Shown here: piece by piece, positions 51,149-60,232 of the stretch
Layout of the letters: every line of letters begins with the position of its first letter
How positions within the stretch are numbered: the stretch's first letter is position 1
Assembly (NCBI GenBank): GCA_000751555.1
Contig: CCEZ01000075.1
Span: forward strand, 124,001-188,000
DNA length: 64,000 nt
Direction: 5' to 3'
From: Anaerosalibacter massiliensis
GTDB taxonomy: Bacteria > Bacillota > Clostridia > Tissierellales > Sporanaerobacteraceae
Made by a program: the position numbers and the translations under genes
The notes under the pieces: generated by a model
Told to the model about the DNA's origin: nothing
The model's input: the letters and a program-made list of their open reading frames with translations, nothing else
Database searches by the model: none

Positions 51149-51539
51149 TGTAGCTACATAGGTTTTATTTTTCACAATACAGGAGTTTTTTACTTTATTT
51201 GGATTTAAGAAATATGTATTAGAGTTTCCTCAAAAATTAAAGACAAAATAACTGTTGTGATTCTTTCTTTTTTAATTTAGTTTTTATAAGCTTTTAATAT
51301 CAGTTTTTGTTTTTTTATAATATGGTATAAATGCTATTTGTTAGTATATAATAATTAAAATTTGGTATATCGTAGATTTTTTTAGATATATTTAAAATAA
51401 GCAGTACCAAAATGCTTTCTCTTTTCCTATGAGAAAGCATTAATTCTACACTTTTTTAAATATAAGATTATATTGGGGACTATAGCGCTAATTTAACACA
51501 TTAGAATTTACCTATATTTATTAAGAAAAAGAGAATTAT
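51149..51539. other. Non-coding stretch with a hairpin and a short peptidoglycan-hydrolase-like scrap
   Basis: At about 51190-51216, CTTTATTTGGATTTAAGAA resembles part of the sleB-like gene at 54440-54468 (minus strand, FFNPNKA). A hairpin AATGCTTTCTC 51411-51421 with GAGAAAGCATT 51431-51441 lacks a good U-tract. Otherwise AT-rich and empty. Confidence 0.35.
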
Positions 51540-51830
51540 ATGAAAAAATATTTACAATTCTGTTAATACTATTAGTGTCTATTGGTTTAGTTGGATGTAA
51601 TAATATTGAAAGAAAGATGAAAAAGGCTAATAAGCTACTAAATAATGAGAAATACACTGAAACAGAAAAAGTATATAAGGATCAATTAAAATGGAATCTA
51701 CTTATGATAAGGCTTATATAGGGCTTTTTAATGTATATAAAGGGTTCTACAGAACTTATAGAATAAGCTCCTAAAGAAGGTATGGAAAAAGTAGAAAATA
51801 AAACTTTATTAAAATTATCCCTTATTTAGA
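51540..51830 (+). pseudogene. Frameshifted lipoprotein gene with TPR-like region
   Basis: ATG 51540 begins MKKYLQF and stops, but the next frame reads KIFTILLILLVSIGLVGCNN, a lipoprotein signal peptide with an LVGC lipobox, then KKANKLLNNEKYTETEKVYK, a TPR-like helix pair. A second frameshift leads to STYDKAYIGLFNVYKG. Two frameshifts in about 200 bases show a dead gene. Confidence 0.7.
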
Positions 51831-52089
51831 ACAAAAACGAGAATTGCTAGATTCTTTATTGTTACAATTTGGACATATAATCATAAATTTTCCTCCTTTT
51901 ATTATTTATCTAGGACATAAGTACTATTCGATATAGTACTATAAAAATCCTTTATTTTTGACAAGAAAGTTTGAATATAGGAAATATCTGATCATCTTTA
52001 TAATTTGAGCATATTTTAGATGAGCAGCATAAAAAACTTTTATTAAATATAGATAATGAATTATCAGTATATTTGAAACAATTGGAACT
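51831..52089. other. Decayed DNA
   Basis: AT-rich, with one suggestive piece near 52020-52085 reading DEQHKKLLLNIDNELSVYLK, which recalls the iron-binding start of hemerythrin-like proteins (DEQHKxL) but is too short to assign. Confidence 0.25.
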
Positions 52090-52260
52090 GTAGATGGTGA
52101 AATTGAAGATAGAGAAGAACATGGGACTATAGAAATACATTTTATGGTGAAAGTACGAAAGAATTTTAATCCCAATAATTTCTTTCGTGAAATTTATAAA
52201 ATAGAGGGAATATTTGAAGCCCTCTTCTATGGTAGAAAAATCCATGACAATAATTTTTAA
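52090..52260 (+). pseudogene. Copy of the mgtC C-terminal coding segment
   Basis: A 168-bp piece collinear with 45567-45734, without gaps and with roughly a dozen substitutions, reading VDGEIEDREEHGTIEIHFMV then KVRKNFNPNNFFREIYKIEG. It has no start or membrane part. The copy ends at the position of the original's tail with a TAA. Confidence 0.88.
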
Positions 52261-52450
52261 ATATAGCCATATATAACAATTCTTAGGGCTGGCTTTCTTT
52301 TCTGCAAAAAGTATAAAAAGTTTATTTTATACCTCTTAATATATCACGTAATAAGATATAGGAAATATTCCATTATTTGTTTTCTTGCATATATAGCTAA
52401 TATAGTATAGATTAAGTGTATATAATAATTTATTTTCGGAGGTTTTCAAA

Positions 52451-54322
52451 ATGCTCTTTACAATATTGTTATTAATAAAAATAGGACTATTTATATACAT
52501 TACTAGAATAGAATATAATCAAATCCTTGTATTTTCAGTAAGTACTCTAATAACATTATTTTTCTTTACATTAATATACTTTAGTAGAAATAAAAGAAAG
52601 CAAACTTTAGCTTTTTCTTTTTATAGTATAATGTCTGCAATTATATTTGTAGACTCTGTATACAACCATTATTTTAATAGCTTGCCATCTATTTCTTTAT
52701 TAAAACAAATGAGTCAAGTAACAGCAGTAGGGGATAGTGTTAAGGATCTTCTAAATCCCTTAAATATTTTTCTTATAGCTGATATTCCTTTTCTTTGCAT
52801 ATATTCTAGTAGAAAAAAGAGAAAGATTAAAAGTGAAGGAAAAATTTATACTAAAAAGTTTCGTCTAGGTATACCTTTTAGTATTGGAATTATTACAATG
52901 ATTATATTTTTAACCACTTATTCTTTAGGTTATGGTACTGCATTAGAAAAACAAGAACTATACACCTATCATTTCAAAGATATTGTAAGCATATTTGGGT
53001 CAGATAAAGATATAATAGGAGAAGATGGAAATAATATTTCTCCAAAAGAAATATTAGATAATAATAAATTACCTTTAAGGGGAAAAGATTCTAACAAAGA
53101 AAAGAAGCATCATGGTATAGGAAAAAACAAAAATTTAATAGTCATTCAAGTAGAAGCACTACAAAATTTTGTTGTAAATGAATATTATGATGGTCAGGAA
53201 ATAACACCAAATATAAATAAATTAATAAAAGATAAAAGCTCCATATATTTTGACAACTATTATCAATTAGTAGGTAGAGGAAATACATCAGATGCAGAAT
53301 TTGTATCTCAAAACTCTTTATATCCTAGTATGAAAGATGGAAGCTATGCTTTATATGAAAAGAATACTTTCTATGGACTACCTTGGATTTTAAGAGATGA
53401 AGGGTATACATCTTGGGCTTTTCATGGTTATGAACCAGAGTTTTGGAATAGAGACAAAGCTTACCCTAATCAAGGATTTGAAAGATTTATAAGTAAAGAA
53501 GATTTTGATGTACAAAGGATTATAGGTTTTGGTATTATAGATGAAGATTTCTTTGAACAGTCCATACCATATATAAAAGAAATGGGAGAGCCATTTTATT
53601 CATTTATGATCACACTAACTAGCCATACTCCATTTAATATGCCAGAGCATTTGCATGTTTTAGATATTAGAAATGAACACAAAGACACTATGTTTGCAAA
53701 TTATCTTCAATCTATTCATTATGCAGACAAGGCTATAGGCAAATTCATAGATAGATTAAAAGAAGAAGGTATGTATGAAAATACAGTTATAGCATTATAT
53801 GGAGATCATACTGCTCTCCATTGTACTAATAAAGAAAATAAAGAAACTATGACTAAATACTTAGGCCATGACTATGATTTTCAAGATATGATGAATATTC
53901 CATTTATCATACATGTTCCAGGAGAAGATATTCATGAAACCATATCTACAGTAGGTAGCCAGTTAGATTTTCTACCTACCATGCTAAATATAATGGGACT
54001 TAAAAATGAAAAGGGAATTATGTTTGGAATAGATTTGATAAATTCAACAGACAGTTTAGTAGCACAACAACATTATGTACCTACAGGTTCTTATTTTGAC
54101 AGTGAAAAACAATTTATTATGTCAGGAAATGGTATATTTAAAAATAGTAGATGCCATGACTTAAAAACTAGAAAACCTATAGATATAGGAGAGGCAAAAG
54201 AAAACTATGAAAAAGCTATAAAGGAAATAAATTTATCTAATTATATCCTTCAGAATAATTTAATAAAAAAACTAATCCATGGCTCTGGGAATATTGAAAT
54301 TAAAGAAGATTTAGTACCTTAG
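52451..54322 (+). CDS. LTA synthase family sulfatase-fold enzyme
   Basis: Membrane-anchored phosphoglycerol transferase of 623 residues. About five N-terminal membrane helices (1-165) precede an extracellular sulfatase domain: Glu235 in IQVEALQNF, the catalytic Thr279 in GRGNTSDAEF, FHGYEPEFWNRD, TSHTPF and YGDHTALH. It polymerises glycerol-phosphate for lipoteichoic acid or related polymers. Length and motifs are normal for LtaS-like enzymes. Own AGGAGG-like site (GGAGG) and terminator; monocistronic. Confidence 0.9.
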   Translation: MLFTILLLIKIGLFIYITRIEYNQILVFSVSTLITLFFFTLIYFSRNKRKQTLAFSFYSIMSAIIFVDSVYNHYFNSLPSISLLKQMSQVTAVGDSVKDLLNPLNIFLIADIPFLCIYSSRKKRKIKSEGKIYTKKFRLGIPFSIGIITMIIFLTTYSLGYGTALEKQELYTYHFKDIVSIFGSDKDIIGEDGNNISPKEILDNNKLPLRGKDSNKEKKHHGIGKNKNLIVIQVEALQNFVVNEYYDGQEITPNINKLIKDKSSIYFDNYYQLVGRGNTSDAEFVSQNSLYPSMKDGSYALYEKNTFYGLPWILRDEGYTSWAFHGYEPEFWNRDKAYPNQGFERFISKEDFDVQRIIGFGIIDEDFFEQSIPYIKEMGEPFYSFMITLTSHTPFNMPEHLHVLDIRNEHKDTMFANYLQSIHYADKAIGKFIDRLKEEGMYENTVIALYGDHTALHCTNKENKETMTKYLGHDYDFQDMMNIPFIIHVPGEDIHETISTVGSQLDFLPTMLNIMGLKNEKGIMFGIDLINSTDSLVAQQHYVPTGSYFDSEKQFIMSGNGIFKNSRCHDLKTRKPIDIGEAKENYEKAIKEINLSNYILQNNLIKKLIHGSGNIEIKEDLVP

Positions 54323-54339
54323 ATTATTATGTTCAATAG

Positions 54340-54367
54340 AAAAAGCAGACTTAAAGTCTGCTTTTTT
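54340..54367. terminator. Bidirectional terminator between ltaS-like and sleB-like genes
   Basis: AAAAAGCAGACTT and AAGTCTGCTTTTTT form a short symmetrical hairpin with A/T runs on both sides, serving the convergent genes. Confidence 0.88.
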
Positions 54368-55054
54368 CTATTGATAGAATGCATGTCCACCAATTGTAGT
54401 TACATAACTTTTACTTTTTACAATCCAAGAACCTTTTGCTTTATTTGGATTAAAGAAATAAGTTGCATTGCCAACTGGCCTTACACCATTTAAAGCATCT
54501 TTTGCAGCATTTACACTTTCTTGAGATGGGGTGTTGTAAATCGTACCATCTTGAACAGGACTGAATTGAGGAATATTTCCATAATATTCGAAAATTACAT
54601 TATATATTGTATTTGGGAATTCTTTAGAATTTACTCTATTTAAAATCACATTTCCAACGGCTACCTTGCCTTTATAAGGTTCTGATCCAGCTTCAGCTTC
54701 AATAATTCTAGATAACCAGTAGGTATCACCTGAAGTATGATTTTTTGAACTTGTCCCATCGCTTGAATTTCCATACAAGGTTCTTTGAGTTTCTGGTCCT
54801 GCAATACCATCAATTCTTATTTTATGGTCTATTTGAAACTTTATTACAGCTTGTTCTGTAATTTTTCCATATATACCATCTATATGATAATTATAGTATC
54901 CTTTACTATTTAATGTCTTTTGAAGTTTTAAAACATCTTCTCCTTTATCTGTGAATTTTAATGTTCTAGTATTTTCACTAGCTAAAACTTGTGTACTTAA
55001 AAGTGTCAATATAAGTATAACTAATAAAATAGATGCTATTTTTCTATGTTTCAT
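54368..55054 (-). CDS. SleB-like cell wall hydrolase with peptidoglycan-binding domain
   Basis: Secreted hydrolase of 228 residues. Signal peptide (about 1-26, ending STQVLASE), a PG_binding_1 domain (about 32-90, LQKTLNSKGYYNYHIDGIYG), a short linker, then the Hydrolase_2 catalytic domain (about 115-228) with IIEAEAGSEPYKGKVAVGNV (catalytic Glu) and TYFFNPNKA. It matches SleB/CwlJ-type spore cortex lytic enzymes, which suggests a spore former, though related hydrolases also act in vegetative cells. Confidence 0.87.
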   Translation of the reverse strand: MKHRKIASILLVILILTLLSTQVLASENTRTLKFTDKGEDVLKLQKTLNSKGYYNYHIDGIYGKITEQAVIKFQIDHKIRIDGIAGPETQRTLYGNSSDGTSSKNHTSGDTYWLSRIIEAEAGSEPYKGKVAVGNVILNRVNSKEFPNTIYNVIFEYYGNIPQFSPVQDGTIYNTPSQESVNAAKDALNGVRPVGNATYFFNPNKAKGSWIVKSKSYVTTIGGHAFYQ

Positions 55055-55516
55055 TTGTATCCACTCCTTTCTAAAGCTTGCTTTAGAAACTAATTTTGGG
55101 CTAGAAACTAACCCCTTCAGATGATTTTCCTCAGTTAAAAATCGGATTCAGTCATCAAATGATTTACAACAAAGGCTATTATACAGGAATGAATATTTTA
55201 TGTAAACAGTTTATAGTCAAATACCACAAATTGGCACAGATTATGGATATTATAGACAATATTTTTTAGGTTACGAAACCTATAGTTTCACAGATTTAAA
55301 GAGGGGTTCATGCCTGTCTTACCTTATCTATCGTGATTTATAATAGTTAGAGGCTGAAATTAATATTAGGACTTATGGTATAATATTGTGGTATAATAAA
55401 TCTTGTGGTATTGAAAAGGAAGTACCCTTTTGCTATAATTCAGTTTAAATGAGACAGCATTAAAAAGACAATTTTTTTCTACTATTTGAGACATAGTTTT
55501 AATGGGAGGAAATAGA
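55055..55516. other. Divergent intergenic region of sleB-like and murJ genes
   Basis: Contains a small hairpin TTTCTAAAGC/GCTTTAGAAA next to the sleB-like start, a GGTTACGAAACC palindrome near 55270, and TATAAT boxes at about 55378 and 55392 for the murJ gene. No gene piece is evident. Confidence 0.4.
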
Positions 55517-57067
55517 ATGAGTAAAGCTAAGAAAGCAGCAAAATCTGCGGCAATAATTATGTTTTTCACCCTTTCAAGTAAATTTCTAGGGTTTTTAAGA
55601 GAAGTATTAATAGCTAAGAAATTTGGGTCAGGATGGGAAACAGATACATACTTTATAGCTATGTCAGCAACTACTATGTTCATGGGAATGGTAGGTGGAG
55701 CTTTAAATACAACAGTTATTCCTATTTTTTCAGAAATAGAAGTTAGGCATGGGGAAAAAAGAAAAAAAGAATACATGAACAATGTTTTAAATGTAGTTTT
55801 TTTCATATCTATTATTATAATGATTTTAGGGTGGATATTTTCACCATTTATAATTAAACTTTTAGCTAAGGGATATGAAGGTAAGCAATTTGAATTAGCA
55901 GTTAAGTTAAATAGAATAGGTCTTCCAATAACCTTATTTATGGCCATAACTTATGTGTTCAAAGGGTTTTTGGAAAGTAATGAAAGTTTTGTAGCACCAT
56001 CTGCAATAGGATTTCCATTTAATTTAGTATATATAGTTTTTCTGTTATTTTTTGCCAATAAACATGGAATTAAGGGACTTATGGTAGCTAGTGTTGTAGC
56101 AGCGGCAGCACAAATATTTATTCAAATCTCTCCATCTAAAAAATTAGGATATAAATATGAATTTAGATTTGATTTAAAAGATAGATATTTAAGAAAGGCA
56201 TTATCCCTTACAGTACCAGTTTTAATAGGTTCTACAATAAGTGAGATAAATGTAATAGTGGATAAAAGATTAGCCTCAGTTTTAACTGCTGGAAGCGTAT
56301 CTGCACTTACTTATGCAGCTAGAATTAGGAGTTTAGTTCTAGGAGTATTTGTTACAGCTATAACTACAGCTATTTTTCCTATGCTGTCCAAAGAATCTAA
56401 TAAAGAAGGACAGGGTTCTCTAAATGAGATTATGAGTTATGGTATTAATATAATTCTTATTATAACTATACCTGCTACTATAGGGCTTATAGTACTTGCA
56501 GAACCTTTTGTGAGGATATTTTTCCAAAGAGGAGCTTTTGATAGTGTTGCAACTACTATGACATCTCAAGCAGTAATATTTTATTCTGTTGGAATAGTGG
56601 CATCCTCTTTAAAAATTATGATAAATAAAGTGTATTATTCTCTACAGGATACAAGGACTCCCATGATTAATGGAGCTTTAGCTGTAGGTATAAATATAAT
56701 AATGAATTTGATACTAGTAGGACCTATGAAACATGGTGGATTAGCTTTAGCAACTAGTGTTTCAGAAATTATTACAGCATTATTATTAATTAATAGTTTA
56801 AGAAGGAAAATTAATGATGTAGATATGAAATCTTATATAATATGCTTCATTAAGTCTACAATTGCATCAGCAATTATGGGTACTATAGTCTATTTAATAT
56901 ACAATGGATTTTTCTCTTTTGTAGGAGGGAAAAGTATATTAGACTTAGCTATATTATTATTCTCAATAGGAATAGGAGCAGCTATATACATAGGATTTTG
57001 TTATGTATTAAGAATAGGGGAAGTTAAGATTATTATAGATAACATAAAAATGAAGATGAAAATATAG
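55517..57067 (+). CDS. murJ: Lipid II flippase MurJ
   Basis: MOP-superfamily membrane protein of 516 residues with about fourteen helices. N-terminal FTLSSKFLGFLREVLIAKKFG, SATTMFMGMVGGALNTTVIP, and the later FVRIFFQRGAFD are typical MurJ/MviN blocks. It flips undecaprenyl-linked precursors across the membrane. Placed before a glycan cluster it may serve peptidoglycan or the surface polymer. ATG 55517 follows GGGAGG. Confidence 0.88.
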   Translation: MSKAKKAAKSAAIIMFFTLSSKFLGFLREVLIAKKFGSGWETDTYFIAMSATTMFMGMVGGALNTTVIPIFSEIEVRHGEKRKKEYMNNVLNVVFFISIIIMILGWIFSPFIIKLLAKGYEGKQFELAVKLNRIGLPITLFMAITYVFKGFLESNESFVAPSAIGFPFNLVYIVFLLFFANKHGIKGLMVASVVAAAAQIFIQISPSKKLGYKYEFRFDLKDRYLRKALSLTVPVLIGSTISEINVIVDKRLASVLTAGSVSALTYAARIRSLVLGVFVTAITTAIFPMLSKESNKEGQGSLNEIMSYGINIILIITIPATIGLIVLAEPFVRIFFQRGAFDSVATTMTSQAVIFYSVGIVASSLKIMINKVYYSLQDTRTPMINGALAVGINIIMNLILVGPMKHGGLALATSVSEIITALLLINSLRRKINDVDMKSYIICFIKSTIASAIMGTIVYLIYNGFFSFVGGKSILDLAILLFSIGIGAAIYIGFCYVLRIGEVKIIIDNIKMKMKI

Positions 57068-57264
57068 TATAATATATTATTGAAGAATAAAAATTGTTAA
57101 ATGATGTATTAGTAATATTTTTAGTTAAATAAATTATAACTGTTATTAAGTAGTAATATGATATTTATGTAAAAATTAGTAATAAATCATAAGAATATTG
57201 GAAAGCATATAATAAGTTTCTAACGTGTTTAGTATAAAGTATAATATTTTTGAAGGGGATAATA

Positions 57265-57846
57265 ATGTTAATAATAAAAAGAATATTAGATTTTGTAATT
57301 AGTTTTATTGCTTTTGTAGTACTGTCACCATTATTTTTAGTATTAGCTATACTTATAAGGATAGACTCAGAAGGATCAATATTTTTTAAGCAAGAAAGGT
57401 TAGGGAAAAATGGAAAAACTTTTTTAATATATAAATTTAGAACCATGGTTGATAATGCTGAGAATATTGGAACAGGATTGTTTACGAATGAAGATGATCC
57501 TAGAATAACAAAAGTAGGAAGATTTTTAAGGAAGACTAGTTTAGATGAACTTCCTCAATTAATAAACGTTTTAAAAGGTGAAATGAGTATTATTGGTCCA
57601 AGACCTCCTGTACCATATTATCCATATAAATATAATGAGTATTCGGAAGAACAAAAATTAAGATTTACTGTTTTACCTGGAATAACAGGTTATGCTCAAA
57701 TAAATGGAAGAAATACATTGAGTTGGGATGAGAGAATAGAATATGATGTAGAATATGTTAAAAAATTCAGCCTATTATTAGACATAAAAATAGCGTTTAA
57801 AACTATAGGATATGTGTTTAATAAAAAGGCTATATACTCAAAATAA
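57265..57846 (+). CDS. PglC-like sugar phosphotransferase (initiating glycosyl-1-P transferase)
   Basis: Monotopic phosphoglycosyl transferase of 193 residues. One N-terminal membrane segment (about 8-32), then KFRTM, the Asp-Glu pair in SLDELPQLINVLKG, MSIIGPRPP and PGITGYAQINGRN. It moves a sugar-1-phosphate from UDP-sugar to undecaprenyl phosphate, the first step of glycan assembly. The short form without a long N-terminal domain is the PglC class, matching the bacillosamine genes downstream. ATG 57265 follows GAAGGGG. Confidence 0.88.
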   Translation: MLIIKRILDFVISFIAFVVLSPLFLVLAILIRIDSEGSIFFKQERLGKNGKTFLIYKFRTMVDNAENIGTGLFTNEDDPRITKVGRFLRKTSLDELPQLINVLKGEMSIIGPRPPVPYYPYKYNEYSEEQKLRFTVLPGITGYAQINGRNTLSWDERIEYDVEYVKKFSLLLDIKIAFKTIGYVFNKKAIYSK

Positions 57847-57875
57847 GTAGAATAAAAATCGAGGTGTTATAAAAG

Positions 57876-58406
57876 ATGTTAAAAGGTAGTAACTTATATT
57901 TAAGACCAATGGAAGAAAAAGATATTCCAAATAAAGTAAGGTGGATAAATGATACTAATGTAAATGCTACATTAAACTTTAACTATCCAATATCAGAAGT
58001 AGAAACAAGGCATTGGTTGAATCGAGTTTCTACAGATAATAATAGAAAAGATTTTATAGTTTGTTTAATAGAAAATGATAAGCCTATTGGATATGGAGGG
58101 CTTATAAATATTGATATTAGAAACTTAAAGGCAGAATCTTATATGGGGATTGGTGAAACTGATTATTGGGGAAAAGGATATGCTAGAGAGATTAGAGCTA
58201 TTATCTTAGAATATGCTTTTGTTCAACTAGGACTTAATAAAGTTTATTCATATGTTTGGGAAGAAAATATAAAAATGATTAAAGTAAATGAAAAAGCTGG
58301 ATTTAAAGTTGAAGGAACGTTGAGAGAAGAAGTTTATAGTCATGGAGAGTATAGAGACTTTGTAGTTATGAGTGTTTTAAGAAGGGAATATTTTTCTAAC
58401 AAGTAA
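57876..58406 (+). CDS. GNAT family N-acetyltransferase (RimJ/RimL type)
   Basis: A 176-residue acetyltransferase with the RimL-like layout: LYLRPMEEKDIPN at the start, YMGIGETDYWGKGYAREI (acetyl-CoA binding) and KVNEKAGFKVEGTLREEVY at the end. In this gene cluster it may acetylate a nucleotide-linked amino sugar, or modify a sugar similarly to PseH. A second acetyltransferase of a different fold (59546-60202) follows, so two acetylation steps are possible. Confidence 0.8.
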   Translation: MLKGSNLYLRPMEEKDIPNKVRWINDTNVNATLNFNYPISEVETRHWLNRVSTDNNRKDFIVCLIENDKPIGYGGLINIDIRNLKAESYMGIGETDYWGKGYAREIRAIILEYAFVQLGLNKVYSYVWEENIKMIKVNEKAGFKVEGTLREEVYSHGEYRDFVVMSVLRREYFSNK

Positions 58407-58430
58407 TATTTGGTAATAGGAGGCTATAAT

Positions 58431-59486
58431 ATGAATTGGCTATATAGACGATACCTCTTACTCAGATCTAGAGTTGCCATTTTTGTTGAAGATATGCAGT
58501 CCAGGACAAAGATACCTTTTGTAACTAGAATAAAATGTTTGTTCAAAGGTTTTTTGAGTAAATCATATTATCTATATGATCTTAAAAATAATAACTTTAA
58601 AGACTATGTATCTGATTATGAAAGGAAAAAGACTCGATTTATCAATGAAGAAGATGCACGCGTACTAAATAATAAGATTATATTTGATAATATGGTTGGT
58701 AATTGTGTAGATACACCTACAATATATTCAATAATATTAAATGGGAAAATATATCCTTACTCTGAAGAACTAGTAATAGATAGCAGTGAAGCATTAATTG
58801 AAGAAATTAAAAAAAAAGGAAGAATAGTTTTAAAGCCGTATGCGGGAACAGATGGTGGAAGAGGTATTTATATATGTACATTTACAAATAATAATATTTA
58901 TTTTAATGATACTAATATGAATAAGGAAGAAATACATTCATTAATTAATAAATTAAATAAATATATTATTACAGAATATGTTGAACAACATGAGTATTCA
59001 TCCAAAATATTTCCACATTCAGTAAATACGATCAGAATAATAACTATGCGGGATCCCTATACACAAGAGGTTTTTATTCCCATAGCTGTTCATAGGTTTG
59101 GGACAAGTAGAACAAAAAATGTGGATAATTGGGATCGAGGAGGATTAAGTTCAGAAGTGAATATCGACACGGGTATGTTAAGTAAAGCTACTTTTAAGCC
59201 TATTGATAATAAGATGATCTGGTATAGTAATCATCCAGATACAAATGCAAAAATTGAAGGAATTGCAATACCAAAATGGGATTCAATAAAAGAAAAAATA
59301 TTATTATCCGCAAACCGTGTGCCATTTTTAAAATACGTAGGTTGGGATGTTGTTGTAGATAAAGATCAAAATATTGTAATTATTGAAGCTAATAATTGTA
59401 GTGGGGTAAATGTTCTGCAAGTTCATAAACCTCTATTAAAAAACCCACAAGTCAAAAGATATTACAACTATCATAAGATTCTTTAG
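58431..59486 (+). CDS. Sugar-transfer associated ATP-grasp protein
   Basis: A 351-residue ATP-grasp enzyme of the kind found in polysaccharide clusters. VLKPYAGTDGGRGIYIC is the ATP-binding loop, KIFPHSVNTIRIITM and VIIEANNCSGVNVLQVHKPLL the catalytic and metal-binding parts. It likely ligates an amino acid or similar carboxylate to an amino sugar. ATG 58431 follows AGGAGG; the TTG at 58410 lies upstream of it. The substrate is unknown. Confidence 0.8.
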   Translation: MNWLYRRYLLLRSRVAIFVEDMQSRTKIPFVTRIKCLFKGFLSKSYYLYDLKNNNFKDYVSDYERKKTRFINEEDARVLNNKIIFDNMVGNCVDTPTIYSIILNGKIYPYSEELVIDSSEALIEEIKKKGRIVLKPYAGTDGGRGIYICTFTNNNIYFNDTNMNKEEIHSLINKLNKYIITEYVEQHEYSSKIFPHSVNTIRIITMRDPYTQEVFIPIAVHRFGTSRTKNVDNWDRGGLSSEVNIDTGMLSKATFKPIDNKMIWYSNHPDTNAKIEGIAIPKWDSIKEKILLSANRVPFLKYVGWDVVVDKDQNIVIIEANNCSGVNVLQVHKPLLKNPQVKRYYNYHKIL

Positions 59487-59545
59487 AGTATTATATACTT
59501 TGGAATTTTAAATCTTATATTTTAATTAATTTTGGAGGTTATTTA

Positions 59546-60202
59546 ATGAAAGAAAATGTAATTTTAATTGGGAGTGGACAGCATGCTCGTGTAATTTTGT
59601 ATAATATAGAAGAGCAGGGGTTATATAACGTAGTAGGAATATTAGATTCAGATAAATCAAAAGAAGGTTTTACTTTTGAAGGATTACCGATTTTAGGTAG
59701 TTATCTTGATATTGATCTAAAAGATGTTGAAAGAAAATTTAATACAAACAAATTTTTTATGGCTTTTGGCAATATGAAATATAGAAAAGAAGTTTATGAT
59801 TACTTTATAAATAAGGGGTGGGAGTCATTTAATATAATCCATCCGAATGCGGTTGTTTCATCTAAGGCAAAATTAGGTAAAGGAATCCTAATAGAAGCAG
59901 GTTGTTTGGTTACTCCAAACCCAGTTATAGGTGATAATGTTATAATAAATACTGGTTCACAAGTTAATCATGATAACATAATACATGATAATGTACATAT
60001 CGCATCTGGGGTAGTGCTATCAGGAAGTGTGACAATTAATGAAAAAGCTTTAATAGACGACGGTGTAATTGTTAGCTTAGGCAGAAAAATAGGACGAGAA
60101 TCTATCATTGGTGCGGGAAGTGTTGTAACTAAAGATATTCCAAACAATGTTATCGCTTATGGTAATCCTTGCAAAGTTATTCGCAAAAATAACAAATTTT
60201 AA
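59546..60202 (+). CDS. PglD/NeuD-type sugar O/N-acetyltransferase
   Basis: Left-handed beta-helix acetyltransferase of 218 residues. N-terminal Rossmann-like part with LIGSGQHARVILYNI, then hexapeptide repeats from about residue 100, including VNHDNIIHDNVHIASG with the catalytic His, and AGSVVTKDIPNNVIAYGNPCKVI at the end. PglD acetylates UDP-4-amino-sugars to UDP-diacetylbacillosamine. Neighbouring aminotransferase and dehydratase genes support that role. Confidence 0.85.
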   Translation: MKENVILIGSGQHARVILYNIEEQGLYNVVGILDSDKSKEGFTFEGLPILGSYLDIDLKDVERKFNTNKFFMAFGNMKYRKEVYDYFINKGWESFNIIHPNAVVSSKAKLGKGILIEAGCLVTPNPVIGDNVIINTGSQVNHDNIIHDNVHIASGVVLSGSVTINEKALIDDGVIVSLGRKIGRESIIGAGSVVTKDIPNNVIAYGNPCKVIRKNNKF

Positions 60203-60232
60203 ATCTTACTTTTTATTTCAGGAGGTGGAGAA

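Noticed and set aside
51427-51441. Third CRISPR repeat copy (CCTATGAG)
   Set aside because: Only eight bases match and they belong to the arm of a perfect hairpin.
55216-55235. Sigma-54 promoter (TTGGCACAGATTATGG)
   Set aside because: The -24 half is good but no TTGC follows at the required spacing, and neither neighbouring gene suggests sigma-54 control.
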